25,480 nucleotides of DNA from an uncultured Ruminococcus sp. (GTDB taxonomy: Bacteria; Bacillota; Clostridia; Oscillospirales; Ruminococcaceae): positions 1 to 25,480 of the forward strand of contig CAJKFZ010000009.1 in the NCBI GenBank assembly GCA_905199285.1, read 5' to 3'. Both the position numbers and the translations under genes were made by a program. Positions 14,611 through 22,098 of this stretch are shown piece by piece; within the stretch, counting starts at the first letter, position 1; each line of letters begins with the position of its first letter. Below the pieces are notes generated by a model. The model was not told where the DNA came from, ran no database searches, and saw only the letters and a program-made list of their open reading frames with translations.

Positions 14611-16406
14611 TTCTTTTTTGTAAGCAGGAACATAACTCCGCTGTATGGAGGAATATCCATATTAATTTTGTCTTTTGAGTATTTGAAGGCAGTTTGTCCT
14701 TCGGGAGTAGAACCGCTGTAGATCTGATTGTCGGAATCAATCAGAAGATTCACTTTATATCCTTCACCGACAGTGACGGTGTAATCAGGCTGAAACCAAT
14801 CGGCAAAATTGAGAATGGCGAGAATATCTCCGTCCGCACTTTTTCTTCTTATGGCATAAACACAGCGGTCGGTACTGCTGCAATCTTCCCACATGAAGTT
14901 AGTCGGGTCGTAATCGTAATGCAAAGCGTTGTATTTGAGGTAAATGTGATTCAATTCTTTAATATAACGGTTGAACGAATCGTGAAGAGGGTATTTCAGC
15001 ATATCCCAATCTTGTTCCCGCTTTACATCCCATTCACGGAGCTGAGCGATCTCATTTCCCATAAAATTCAGCTTTTTGCCGGGATGAGCGATCATGTACA
15101 TATACATTGCCCTTGCCTGAGGAAATTTATCCTCATATTGTCCGTGCATTTTCTGGGTGATAGTCGCTTTGCCGTGAACTACCTCGTCATGCGAAAATGG
15201 CATAATAAATTTTTCGTTATAGAAATAAAGCATGGAGAATGTGAGTTTATGATACTCTCCGCTTCGGTATATTGGTGAGCTCTGGAAATATTCAAGTGTG
15301 TCATGCATCCAGCCGAGATCCCATTTATAATCGAATCCAAGCCCGCCGTCAAAAACAGGAGCGGTAACCTTGGGGTACGCAGAGGAATCCTCCGCTGAAA
15401 TGATCGCCGAGGGATGTCTTGCTTTTAGTCCGCAGTTCATAGATTTCAAAAATTCAATGGCACAGCGATTTTCACCACGGCTTTCATCGCCATTCCAATA
15501 TATCATGTTGCGGATAGCGTCCATACGCAGTCCGTCAAAATGGTAAACGCTGAGCCAGTAATTTGCCGCTGATTGGATAAATGAACGTACTTCACCTTTG
15601 GAATGCATGAAATTGCGGCTTCCCCATTCATTATAGCCGATATCATCACTGGGATACTCGTAAAGCTTAGTGCCGTCGTATTCTGTGAGAGCATAATGAT
15701 CGACAGCAAAATGTACAGGAACGAAATCGACTATAACTCCGATATTTTTTTGGTGGCATTTATCAACAAATTCCATAAGCCCCTTCGGCGCTCCGTAGCG
15801 TGAAGTCGGAGCAAAAAATCCAGTGCTCTGATATCCCCATGATTCATCGCAGGGATGCTCGTTAAGCGGCATAAGCTCGATGAAATTGTAGCCGTTTTCG
15901 AGAACATGGGCGATAAGCTGATCGGCTATTTCCGAGTATGTGAACCAGCTTGCGGTATCTTCTTCAGCAGGCTTCTGTCTCCATGAACCGAGGTGAACTT
16001 CGTAAATATTCATCGGCTTGTCCTTGAAGTCGGTACGGCGGCTCATCCAGTCGGAGTCCTTGAAGCGATAGCCGGATATACTTCTTATAACCGAGCAGGT
16101 TCCGGGACGAACTTCCATGCCAAAGCCGTAGGGATCGCAGTGGTCAATAAATTTGTCTTGTCTGTCGTAAATGCGGAATTTATAACGCATACCTTCTTTA
16201 GCTTTCGGGACGGATACCTCGTAAAAATTTCCGTCGGCTGTTTTTTCCATAGGTATATCCTTCCAGTCGCTGAAATCGCCTATCAGCGAGACTTTGGATG
16301 CATTCGGCGCGTATGTTCGGAATGTTGTTCCTTTTGCAGATGTATGTGCGCCGAGAAATTCATAGGCGGAGAAATCCTCTCCCTTATAAAAACCGTAGAT
16401 ATCCAT
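14607..16406 (-). CDS. glgB: 1,4-alpha-glucan branching enzyme GlgB
   Basis: A 599-residue glycogen branching enzyme, slightly shorter than the usual 620-730. A CBM48 domain (about 15-105, with FRTYAPNASKVSLIGDFSDW) precedes a GH13 barrel with IYEVHLGSW (134-142), nucleophile D296 in DGLRMDA, acid E339 in SAED and transition-state D407 in FSHDEVVHGK. A C-terminal beta domain follows. It cuts alpha-1,4 chains and reattaches them as alpha-1,6 branches. The WGYQSTGFFAPTSRYG and FDGGLGFDYKWDLGWMHDTL strings are diagnostic. ATG 16406 has AGGAG ten bases upstream. No other glycogen gene adjoins; it diverges from a TetR regulator across a shared promoter with palindromes and ends at a terminator hairpin. 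Confidence 0.94.
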   Translation of the reverse strand: MDIYGFYKGEDFSAYEFLGAHTSAKGTTFRTYAPNASKVSLIGDFSDWKDIPMEKTADGNFYEVSVPKAKEGMRYKFRIYDRQDKFIDHCDPYGFGMEVRPGTCSVIRSISGYRFKDSDWMSRRTDFKDKPMNIYEVHLGSWRQKPAEEDTASWFTYSEIADQLIAHVLENGYNFIELMPLNEHPCDESWGYQSTGFFAPTSRYGAPKGLMEFVDKCHQKNIGVIVDFVPVHFAVDHYALTEYDGTKLYEYPSDDIGYNEWGSRNFMHSKGEVRSFIQSAANYWLSVYHFDGLRMDAIRNMIYWNGDESRGENRCAIEFLKSMNCGLKARHPSAIISAEDSSAYPKVTAPVFDGGLGFDYKWDLGWMHDTLEYFQSSPIYRSGEYHKLTFSMLYFYNEKFIMPFSHDEVVHGKATITQKMHGQYEDKFPQARAMYMYMIAHPGKKLNFMGNEIAQLREWDVKREQDWDMLKYPLHDSFNRYIKELNHIYLKYNALHYDYDPTNFMWEDCSSTDRCVYAIRRKSADGDILAILNFADWFQPDYTVTVGEGYKVNLLIDSDNQIYSGSTPEGQTAFKYSKDKINMDIPPYSGVMFLLTKKK

Positions 16407-16430
16407 TACAAATCAACTCCTGAAGCTTTA

Positions 16431-16444
16431 TTGACATATGTCAA
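16431..16444. promoter_or_regulatory. Palindrome 1, candidate TetR operator
   Basis: TTGACATATGTCAA is a perfect 14-base palindrome. Its left half is the -35 of the plus-strand tetR promoter, and it lies immediately downstream of the predicted glgB transcription start, so a bound protein would block both. It shares the pattern TNGACA-NN-TGTCNA with the palindrome at 16541-16554. Confidence 0.6.
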
Positions 16445-16459
16445 AATTTATATTATAAT
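16431..16459 (+). promoter_or_regulatory. tetR promoter, perfect consensus
   Basis: TTGACA (16431-16436), a 17-base spacer and TATAAT (16454-16459) match the sigma-A consensus exactly. The predicted start near 16466 leaves a leader of about 118 bases before tetR. Confidence 0.8.
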
Positions 16460-16481
16460 TAAATTCAGCAAAAGCTATCAT
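16452..16481 (-). promoter_or_regulatory. glgB promoter overlapping the tetR promoter
   Basis: On the minus strand TATAAT (16452-16457) shares four bases with the plus-strand -10. An ATGATA (16476-16481, four of six -35 matches) lies 18 bases upstream. Start near 16445 gives a leader of about 39 bases to glgB. Confidence 0.5.
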
Positions 16482-16486
16482 TTATT

Positions 16487-16507
16487 ATATGACAAAAAAC
16501 GTCATAT
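16487..16507. repeat. Inverted repeat in the tetR leader
   Basis: ATATGAC (16487-16493) and GTCATAT (16501-16507) flank AAAAAAC. Its TGAC/GTCA cores echo the neighbouring palindromes but with wider spacing, so it may be a third, weaker site or an RNA stem-loop. Confidence 0.3.
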
Positions 16508-16540
16508 TACAATAATCAGTTTTTTACACCAGTCGTTTAA

Positions 16541-16554
16541 TAGACACTTGTCTA
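16541..16554. promoter_or_regulatory. Palindrome 2, candidate TetR operator
   Basis: TAGACACTTGTCTA has perfect six-base arms around a CT centre and lies 29 bases before the tetR ATG. It is related to palindrome 1 (TNGACA-NN-TGTCNA); the two centres are 110 bases apart. Confidence 0.5.
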
Positions 16555-16583
16555 AATTTGTCGAGGTACGGAGGAATATTGCT

Positions 16584-17117
16584 ATGGATCTCAGAGTGGA
16601 AAAAACTAAAAGAAGTATCATAAATGCATTTTTAAAGCTTCGTTCACAGAAACCTCTTGAAAAAATAACCGTAAAAGAGCTTGCTTCGCTTGCTGAGATA
16701 AACAAGGCGACATTTTATCTTCATTATCATGATATTTACGATTTGTCCGAAACTCTTGAGCGTGAAGTTGTTCAGTCTACTCTTCACAGCATTCAGCATC
16801 CTGAGGCTCTTTTCCGCAATAACAGAGTATTTGTCCGAGAGCTTGGCGACGCTTTTGCCGCTAATGAACAGCTCATAAAAATTCTTTTTGAAGGCAGCCG
16901 CAGCGGAAGCTTCCTCTCAATTTTCGAGGAGGAACTAATGGCTGTTATACACAGTGTTTACCCCGAATATCAGCCTAATATCGAAAACAGAATGATGATG
17001 ACATATATGATCTATGGCGGATATTATACCTATTTTAAATATTGCGACAACGGAATAAAATCTGTTCTCGGAATTATGGAAAAGCTTTCGGACGGAATTA
17101 TGAAAATTTATGATTGA
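16584..17117 (+). CDS. TetR/AcrR family transcriptional regulator
   Basis: A 177-residue regulator. The N-terminal helix-turn-helix includes RTKRS-like KTKRSIINAFLKL, KITVKELASLAEI and the TetR signature NKATFYLHYHDIYDL (about 35-50). The alpha-helical C-terminal region ends with a MMMTYMIYGGYYTYFKYC segment, like the TetR_C_8-type domain found in many Firmicutes regulators. ATG 16584 has GGAGG nine bases upstream; the reading frame stays open far upstream, antisense to glgB, but that extension is not coding. It diverges from glgB and very likely represses glgB and itself through the palindromes between them. The inducer is unknown. Confidence 0.9.
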   Translation: MDLRVEKTKRSIINAFLKLRSQKPLEKITVKELASLAEINKATFYLHYHDIYDLSETLEREVVQSTLHSIQHPEALFRNNRVFVRELGDAFAANEQLIKILFEGSRSGSFLSIFEEELMAVIHSVYPEYQPNIENRMMMTYMIYGGYYTYFKYCDNGIKSVLGIMEKLSDGIMKIYD

Positions 17118-17128
17118 TAAATCTGAAT

Positions 17129-17157
17129 TTGACCTTTTTAAATTAATCTGTTATAAT
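17129..17157 (+). promoter_or_regulatory. Promoter of the mscS-rsmA cluster
   Basis: TTGACC (17129-17134), a 17-base spacer ending TGT and TATAAT (17152-17157): near-consensus with an extended -10. It starts only 12 bases after the tetR stop, and no terminator separates them. Confidence 0.82.
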
Positions 17158-17185
17158 GTAGTAAGTATATTCTGGAGATGATCAA

Positions 17186-18118
17186 ATGAATGAAACAACA
17201 CTTACTTCCGTAATTGAAGAAATGACTGCAACAACTTCTGCTGCTGTTTCTAAAATAACCGAAACCGAGTCGACTCATGCTACGATTCAGGAGCAGGTCA
17301 CCAAAACGGCAACGCTGCTTGAACGTATGATAATACATATAAAAAATGCCGTACCTTCACTGATAATGGCTGTTGTGATTTTGGTAGTCGGAATGCTTAT
17401 TGTAAGGCTCGCCTCGGGTTTTGCGAAAAAAACTCTGAAAAAATCGAATATCGACGGTGCAGCAAGAAGTTTTCTTGTATCGCTGATAAGAATAATTCTG
17501 TATATGGTCGTCATAATAATGGTTTTATCAGTTCTGAACGTTCCGATGTCTTCGATAATCACAATATTCGGCGCTGCCGGACTCGCAGTCAGCCTTGCGC
17601 TTCAGAATTGTCTTTCAAATCTCTGCGGAGGATTCATTATTCTTTTCTCTAAACCCTTTGTTGCCGGCGATACCATTGAATTGGACGGCTCTGTCGGTAA
17701 AGTTAAGTCGATAAGCATTCTCTATACAAAAATTTCAACTTTCGATGGCAAGACTATTTTCATACCTAACGGTAAGGTTTCTGACGCTAAAATAATCAAT
17801 TATACTGAAAGTCCGGAAAGACGTATAGACCTTACTTTTGATATCGGCTATAATTCGGATTTCAGAAAGGCAAGGGAACTTATTCTTAAAATAATTGATG
17901 AAGATAGTCTGTTCCTAAAAACTCCTGAGCCTGTAGTTCGTATGACTTCTCATAACGAAAGTTCGGTCTCAATTGATGTAAAGGTTTTCGTTAAAAATGA
18001 TGATTATAATATGGCAAGATATAATATTATTGAAGCTGTTAAAGAATCATTTGATGAAAACGGCATTGAAATTCCGTATAATCAGCTTGATATACATATT
18101 AAGGACGTGGTTTCGTGA
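17186..18118 (+). CDS. Small-conductance mechanosensitive channel (MscS family)
   Basis: A 310-residue MscS-type channel. An unusual threonine/glutamate-rich N-tail of about 50 residues comes before TM1 (about 57-77), TM2 (about 97-118) and the pore helix TM3 (about 123-150, IFGAAGLAVSLALQNCLSNL). The beta domain FSKPFVAGDTIEL...GKVKSISILYTKI follows, with the IPNGKVSDAKIINYT motif and the C-terminal cytoplasmic cage. It opens under membrane tension to release solutes during osmotic downshock. ATG 17186 has GGAG eight bases upstream. Its end overlaps the next gene by four bases (GTGA), so the two are co-translated. Confidence 0.95.
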   Translation: MNETTLTSVIEEMTATTSAAVSKITETESTHATIQEQVTKTATLLERMIIHIKNAVPSLIMAVVILVVGMLIVRLASGFAKKTLKKSNIDGAARSFLVSLIRIILYMVVIIMVLSVLNVPMSSIITIFGAAGLAVSLALQNCLSNLCGGFIILFSKPFVAGDTIELDGSVGKVKSISILYTKISTFDGKTIFIPNGKVSDAKIINYTESPERRIDLTFDIGYNSDFRKARELILKIIDEDSLFLKTPEPVVRMTSHNESSVSIDVKVFVKNDDYNMARYNIIEAVKESFDENGIEIPYNQLDIHIKDVVS

Positions 18119-18993
18119 CAGAACATGGAGGTTTTTTAAACAGCGGACAGCAGAAAAAGACTTCAAAATCAAAATATCGTTTCAGAAGAATTTGTGCAGT
18201 AATTATTTTGCTTGCTTTTGTATGGTGGTTTAATAATTATACTTTAAAAATAACAAAAATCAGTATAGAATCGCCTAAAATTAAAGCTCCTGTGAGAATT
18301 GCGGCAATAAGCGATCTTCATGCGTCGTCTCACGGAATAAGCAACAAAAAAATAATTAAAAAAATCAAAAAGTCCGATCCCGATATCGTTGTCATGCTCG
18401 GAGATATGTATACATCCGGAAGTTCATGGGATATGATACAGATAGCTGTCGATCTTACAGAGGACATTGTAAACGAGGGATATCCGGTTTATTTCGTGAC
18501 CGGAGAGCATGATACAAGTGAAAAATATATCGAGAAAATAGCTGAATCCGGTGCGAAAGTGATGAATTATCGGAGCGATATCATCAATGTAAACGGTAAC
18601 AGTTTGAGAATAATGGGTATTGATAATGTTTATTACAGTTCAACTTTTGACTTAAATAATGCGTTTACTATCGACGATAACTGTTTTAATATTCTCCTTG
18701 CGCATATTCCTAATTATGATGATTTTGCCAAATTCGGTGCGGATCTTACTCTTTGTGGTGATACTCACGGGGGAATGGTTCAGCTTCCGTTTGATCTTGG
18801 TCCGGTTTATTCCTCAGATTACGGAAAATTTTTTCCTCAGCTTACTTTAAAGGGTACTACGATATACGATAAAGGACTTTTCAACTATGACGGCGGAGCT
18901 ATGTTTATAACTTCTGGAATCGGCGACGCTCCCGTTCCTGTAAGATTCAATAACAGACCGGAAGTTGCAGTTATTGATATTGTTCCGGCTTAA
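18115..18993 (+). CDS. Membrane-anchored metallophosphoesterase (YkuE/YaeI-like)
   Basis: A 292-residue protein. One N-terminal transmembrane helix (about 24-39, CAVIILLAFVWWF) precedes a calcineurin-like phosphoesterase domain with SDLH (D67, H69), GDMY (D97), LLAH (H197) and CGDTHGG (H218). The usual GNHD/GNHE motif reads GEHD (130-133), so the metal/phosphate-binding Asn is Glu. Relatives hydrolyse lipid-linked or cell-surface phosphodiesters (YaeI/LpxG-like, YkuE); the substrate here is unknown. The start is GTG 18115, overlapping the mscS stop, with AAGGA nine bases upstream. A nearby ATG at 18125 is out of frame. It is the second gene of the mscS cluster. Confidence 0.88.
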   Translation: MTEHGGFLNSGQQKKTSKSKYRFRRICAVIILLAFVWWFNNYTLKITKISIESPKIKAPVRIAAISDLHASSHGISNKKIIKKIKKSDPDIVVMLGDMYTSGSSWDMIQIAVDLTEDIVNEGYPVYFVTGEHDTSEKYIEKIAESGAKVMNYRSDIINVNGNSLRIMGIDNVYYSSTFDLNNAFTIDDNCFNILLAHIPNYDDFAKFGADLTLCGDTHGGMVQLPFDLGPVYSSDYGKFFPQLTLKGTTIYDKGLFNYDGGAMFITSGIGDAPVPVRFNNRPEVAVIDIVPA

Positions 18994-19008
18994 AAGGAGT
19001 GACAAAGT

Positions 19009-20241
19009 ATGTATGCGGATATAGTTGTTATCGGCGGCGGAGCGTCAGGCATTGCTGCTGCGATAGGTGCAAAAAAAGCCTGTCCGTTGGCAAAAATCGT
19101 GATCGCTGAACGTTTTGACAGGATTGGAAGGAAAATTCTTTCAACGGGCAATGGACGGTGCAATCTCAGCAATCAGTCGATTCTGCCGGAACATTATCAC
19201 GGCTCGGTCAGAAATATTATGAAAATAATTGAAGCTGCTCCCTCGGCAGAAGAATTTTTCATGGATATGGGAGTCCTTTGCTGTGCAGACGAACAGGGCA
19301 GGCTCTATCCACGAAGTATGAGCGCAGCAACGGTTCTCAGCGCTTTGCGTATGAAGCTTTCAGAGCTTGATATAACTGAAATATGCGGATTTGATTTTGT
19401 CTCAATTGAAAAAGGGAAAATCTATGAGATTGTATCTTCAAATGGGGATAAAATTTCATGCAGAAAAGTTGTGATCGCTGCCGGAGGTTATGCTGCTCCC
19501 CAGCTTGGAACTGATGGTTCAGTAATGCGCATTTTTCGTGAAAGGGGCTATAAAACGGCAAAAATCTGTCCGTCGATCACTCCACTCAGAGTGTCTACAG
19601 AAAGCGTTAAGGGACTTAAAGGCGTTCGTGCAAAGGGGTGTGTTGCTGCATTTTCAGGCGGAAAAAAACTTAAAGAGGAATTTGGCGAAATACAGTTCAC
19701 GGAGAACTCTCTTTCGGGAATCTGTGTGTTCAATCTTGCGAGACTTTTTCAGCAGTACGAGGGCAGTCTTGCTTTGCACATTGATTTTGCTCCCGATATG
19801 ACTTTGCAGCAGATCACGGATTATCTTAATATCGTTAAGAAACAGCGGGCAGAGCGTTCTATTGATGAATTGCTGACTGGATTTTTTGTGAAAAATCTTG
19901 CGGTTTTTATCGTCAAGAAAGCTGTTTCACGTTCGTTGTCAGATACGATATCTACTCTTAAAAAAGAGGAAATCACCAATATTGCGGAAAAAATAAAAAA
20001 ATTTCAATTTAGTATAACAGGAAGTTCGCCGTGGAAAAATGCTCAGGTCACAGCCGGAGGAATTCACGGTGACTGTGTTGATGATAGACTGGAATCAAAG
20101 TTGGACAGAGGTATTTTTTTCTGCGGAGAAATTCTCGATGCAGACGGTGACTGTGGTGGATTTAACCTTCAGTGGGCTTGGTCGTCGGGACTTTGGGCAG
20201 GACAAAATTGTGCTGAATCACTGAGAGGAGAAAGATTATGA
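19009..20241 (+). CDS. HI0933/BaiN family flavoprotein (NAD(P)/FAD-dependent oxidoreductase)
   Basis: A 410-residue flavoprotein. An N-terminal FAD-binding Rossmann motif IGGGASG (8-14) is followed by the family signature STGNGRCNLSN (45-55). Central SLSGICVFNLAR and QVTAGGI motifs and a C-terminal FAD-contact segment GEILDADGDCGGFNLQWAW (about 373-391) complete the HI0933 fold. Most members have no known reaction; BaiN of Clostridium scindens was implicated in bile-acid reduction, but the family is near-universal and that role should not be assumed here. ATG 19009 has AGGAG nine bases upstream and lies 15 bases after the phosphoesterase. Its stop overlaps the next flavoprotein by four bases (ATGA). 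Confidence 0.92.
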   Translation: MYADIVVIGGGASGIAAAIGAKKACPLAKIVIAERFDRIGRKILSTGNGRCNLSNQSILPEHYHGSVRNIMKIIEAAPSAEEFFMDMGVLCCADEQGRLYPRSMSAATVLSALRMKLSELDITEICGFDFVSIEKGKIYEIVSSNGDKISCRKVVIAAGGYAAPQLGTDGSVMRIFRERGYKTAKICPSITPLRVSTESVKGLKGVRAKGCVAAFSGGKKLKEEFGEIQFTENSLSGICVFNLARLFQQYEGSLALHIDFAPDMTLQQITDYLNIVKKQRAERSIDELLTGFFVKNLAVFIVKKAVSRSLSDTISTLKKEEITNIAEKIKKFQFSITGSSPWKNAQVTAGGIHGDCVDDRLESKLDRGIFFCGEILDADGDCGGFNLQWAWSSGLWAGQNCAESLRGERL

Positions 20242-21833
20242 TAAGAGTTGGCAATATAAGAGTTCCTCTTGATTTTGATTTTACAGCTTTGCCGGAACTT
20301 TGTTCAAAAAAACTCGGAATCAAGTCGGACAGGCTGAAAAGTGTTCGTTTATCAAAAAAATCAGTTGACGCACGGAGAAAGTCCGATGTTCATTTTATAA
20401 TTTCACTCGATATAGAAGCAAAAGGTGAGGAAAAGCTTCTGAAAACGCTAAAAAACGCTGTTCCTGCGGAAAAATATGAATATAAAATAGTTCCCGTTAA
20501 AAATTTAAATACCAGACCTGTTATAATCGGCTTTGGACCGGCAGGAATGTTCGCTGCTCTTGTTCTTGCAATGGCAGGAGCAAAGCCTATAATTCTTGAG
20601 AGAGGAGCAGATGTCGATTCTCGATGCAAGGCAGTTGAGCGGTTCAGAAGCGAGGGTGTTCTCGATACAGAATGCAATATTCAGTTCGGAGAGGGCGGAG
20701 CCGGAACTTTTTCAGACGGAAAGCTCACTACAGGTATTAAGGACAAGCGGATAGGCTGGATTCTTGAAAAATTCGTCGAATTTGGAGCTCCGGAGGAGAT
20801 ATTATATCTTGCGAAAGCCCATATTGGCACGGATATGCTTCGGAATGTGGTGAAAAATCTTCGCAAGCGTGTTATTTCTCTTGGCGGAGAGGTTGTTTTC
20901 GGAGCGAGATTTTGCTCGTTTACTGCGGAAAACGGCAGAATTTCAGCTGTTGAATATGAAAGAGACGGCAAACTCTATCAGATCGAATCGGAAAATGTAA
21001 TTCTCGCTTCAGGTCACAGTGCAAGGGATGTTTTTGAGCTGATGTATGATAGGAAAATCAGTCTTTCGCAGAAAAATTTTGCTGTCGGAGTCAGGATAGA
21101 GCACCGCAGAGAAGATATAGACAAGGCTATGTACGGCGATTTTGCTGGTCATCCGGCTCTTAAAGCGGCGGATTATAAGCTTGCTGTTCATCTTCCCAAC
21201 GGCAGGACACTCTATACTTTTTGTATGTGTCCAGGAGGAGAAGTTGTTGCGGCATCGTCTGAAACCGGTCGGCTTGCGGTCAACGGTATGAGTTGTTTTG
21301 CACGGGATGCCGAGAATTCCAACAGCGCATTGCTCGTCAATGTCGATACGAGTGATTATGACAGCGATCATCCTCTTGCCGGTATGTATTTTCAGCGTGA
21401 ACTTGAGGAAAAAGCTTTTATAGCAGGCGGTTCTGATTACAGCGCTCCAATTATCAGCGTTGGTGAATTTTTTGGTGGAAAATCGGGCCATTCAGTCGTT
21501 AAACCGTCTTATAGTCCGGCAGTGAAAATTGCTTCGCCGGAGGATTATCTTCCCGAATTTGTGTGTGAATCGTTAAAAATTGGGATTCCTGAAATGGGCA
21601 GAAAGCTTCGTGGATTCGACTCGCCGGAGGCTGTCCTCACAGGAATCGAAAGCCGCAGCAGTTCTCCTGTGAGAATCAACAGGGGAGAGGATCTTCAGTC
21701 TGTTTCTTTGAGAGGACTTTTTCCCTGCGGAGAGGGTGCAGGATATGCTGGAGGAATCGTTTCGGCGGCTGTGGATGGCATGAAATGTGCTGAGGCTGTT
21801 TTGAAAAATTTGGAGGTGAACTATGAAAATTAA
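20238..21833 (+). CDS. COG2509 family FAD-dependent dehydrogenase
   Basis: A 531-residue flavoprotein. A small N-terminal domain (about 1-88) characteristic of COG2509 precedes the Rossmann FAD motif VIIGFGPAGMFAAL (95-108), the ILERG end of the beta-alpha-beta unit, and CNIQFGEGGAGTFSDGKL (146-163). A C-terminal FAD-contact string, FPCGEGAGYAGGIVSAA, follows. The family is widespread in anaerobic Firmicutes and functionally uncharacterised; an oxidoreductase role is inferred from the fold. ATG 20238 overlaps the previous stop with AGGAG seven bases upstream, and its end overlaps the NrdD-like gene by 11 bases. Side by side with another FAD enzyme, it may act in a common redox step, but nothing in the sequence proves it. 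Confidence 0.9.
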   Translation: MIRVGNIRVPLDFDFTALPELCSKKLGIKSDRLKSVRLSKKSVDARRKSDVHFIISLDIEAKGEEKLLKTLKNAVPAEKYEYKIVPVKNLNTRPVIIGFGPAGMFAALVLAMAGAKPIILERGADVDSRCKAVERFRSEGVLDTECNIQFGEGGAGTFSDGKLTTGIKDKRIGWILEKFVEFGAPEEILYLAKAHIGTDMLRNVVKNLRKRVISLGGEVVFGARFCSFTAENGRISAVEYERDGKLYQIESENVILASGHSARDVFELMYDRKISLSQKNFAVGVRIEHRREDIDKAMYGDFAGHPALKAADYKLAVHLPNGRTLYTFCMCPGGEVVAASSETGRLAVNGMSCFARDAENSNSALLVNVDTSDYDSDHPLAGMYFQRELEEKAFIAGGSDYSAPIISVGEFFGGKSGHSVVKPSYSPAVKIASPEDYLPEFVCESLKIGIPEMGRKLRGFDSPEAVLTGIESRSSSPVRINRGEDLQSVSLRGLFPCGEGAGYAGGIVSAAVDGMKCAEAVLKNLEVNYEN

Positions 21834-22095
21834 CGTTATAGGCGGTGAAATGGAGCGCAGCGAGGTTGACGCTTACATAAAATATGCCGGAGAAAAGCAT
21901 CCCGGAAGGCAGATAAAACAGCTTGACATTATCATAGACGGCGAATTCGTTGATTTGAAATTTTATTTTAAAGATACGGATTTTCAGCGGGCTTACAGGT
22001 CAACAGACTATCTTGTGAACGATCTGAACAAATTAAATAACGCAAAACAGTCGGAATTTTCGCAGAAGGAACGTAACAGTATTCAGGAGAAATAA
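21823..22095 (+). CDS. Small NrdD-like protein, function unknown
   Basis: A 90-residue protein opening MKINVIGGEMERSEVDAYIKY; its centre is LDIIIDGEFVDLKFYF and its end has YRSTDYLVNDLNKLNNAKQSEF. The latter resembles the R-x-TGYLV-x5-R-x-N-x-AK-x-AE pattern in small proteins annotated as anaerobic ribonucleoside-triphosphate reductase (NrdD) fragments. It has no glycyl-radical motif and cannot be a reductase by itself. It is translated from ATG 21823 with a GGAGGTG site, overlapping the previous gene by 11 bases, and ends three bases before rsmA. The tight coupling supports a real gene. The similarity is recalled by pattern, not by a search. Confidence 0.7.
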   Translation: MKINVIGGEMERSEVDAYIKYAGEKHPGRQIKQLDIIIDGEFVDLKFYFKDTDFQRAYRSTDYLVNDLNKLNNAKQSEFSQKERNSIQEK

Positions 22096-22098
22096 ATT

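Noticed and set aside
15993..16583. Open frame extending the TetR gene about 590 bases upstream, antisense to glgB
   Set aside because: The added sequence has no domain, lies opposite a certain glgB, and crosses the promoter and palindromes; ATG 16584 has the proper ribosome binding site and begins the helix-turn-helix.
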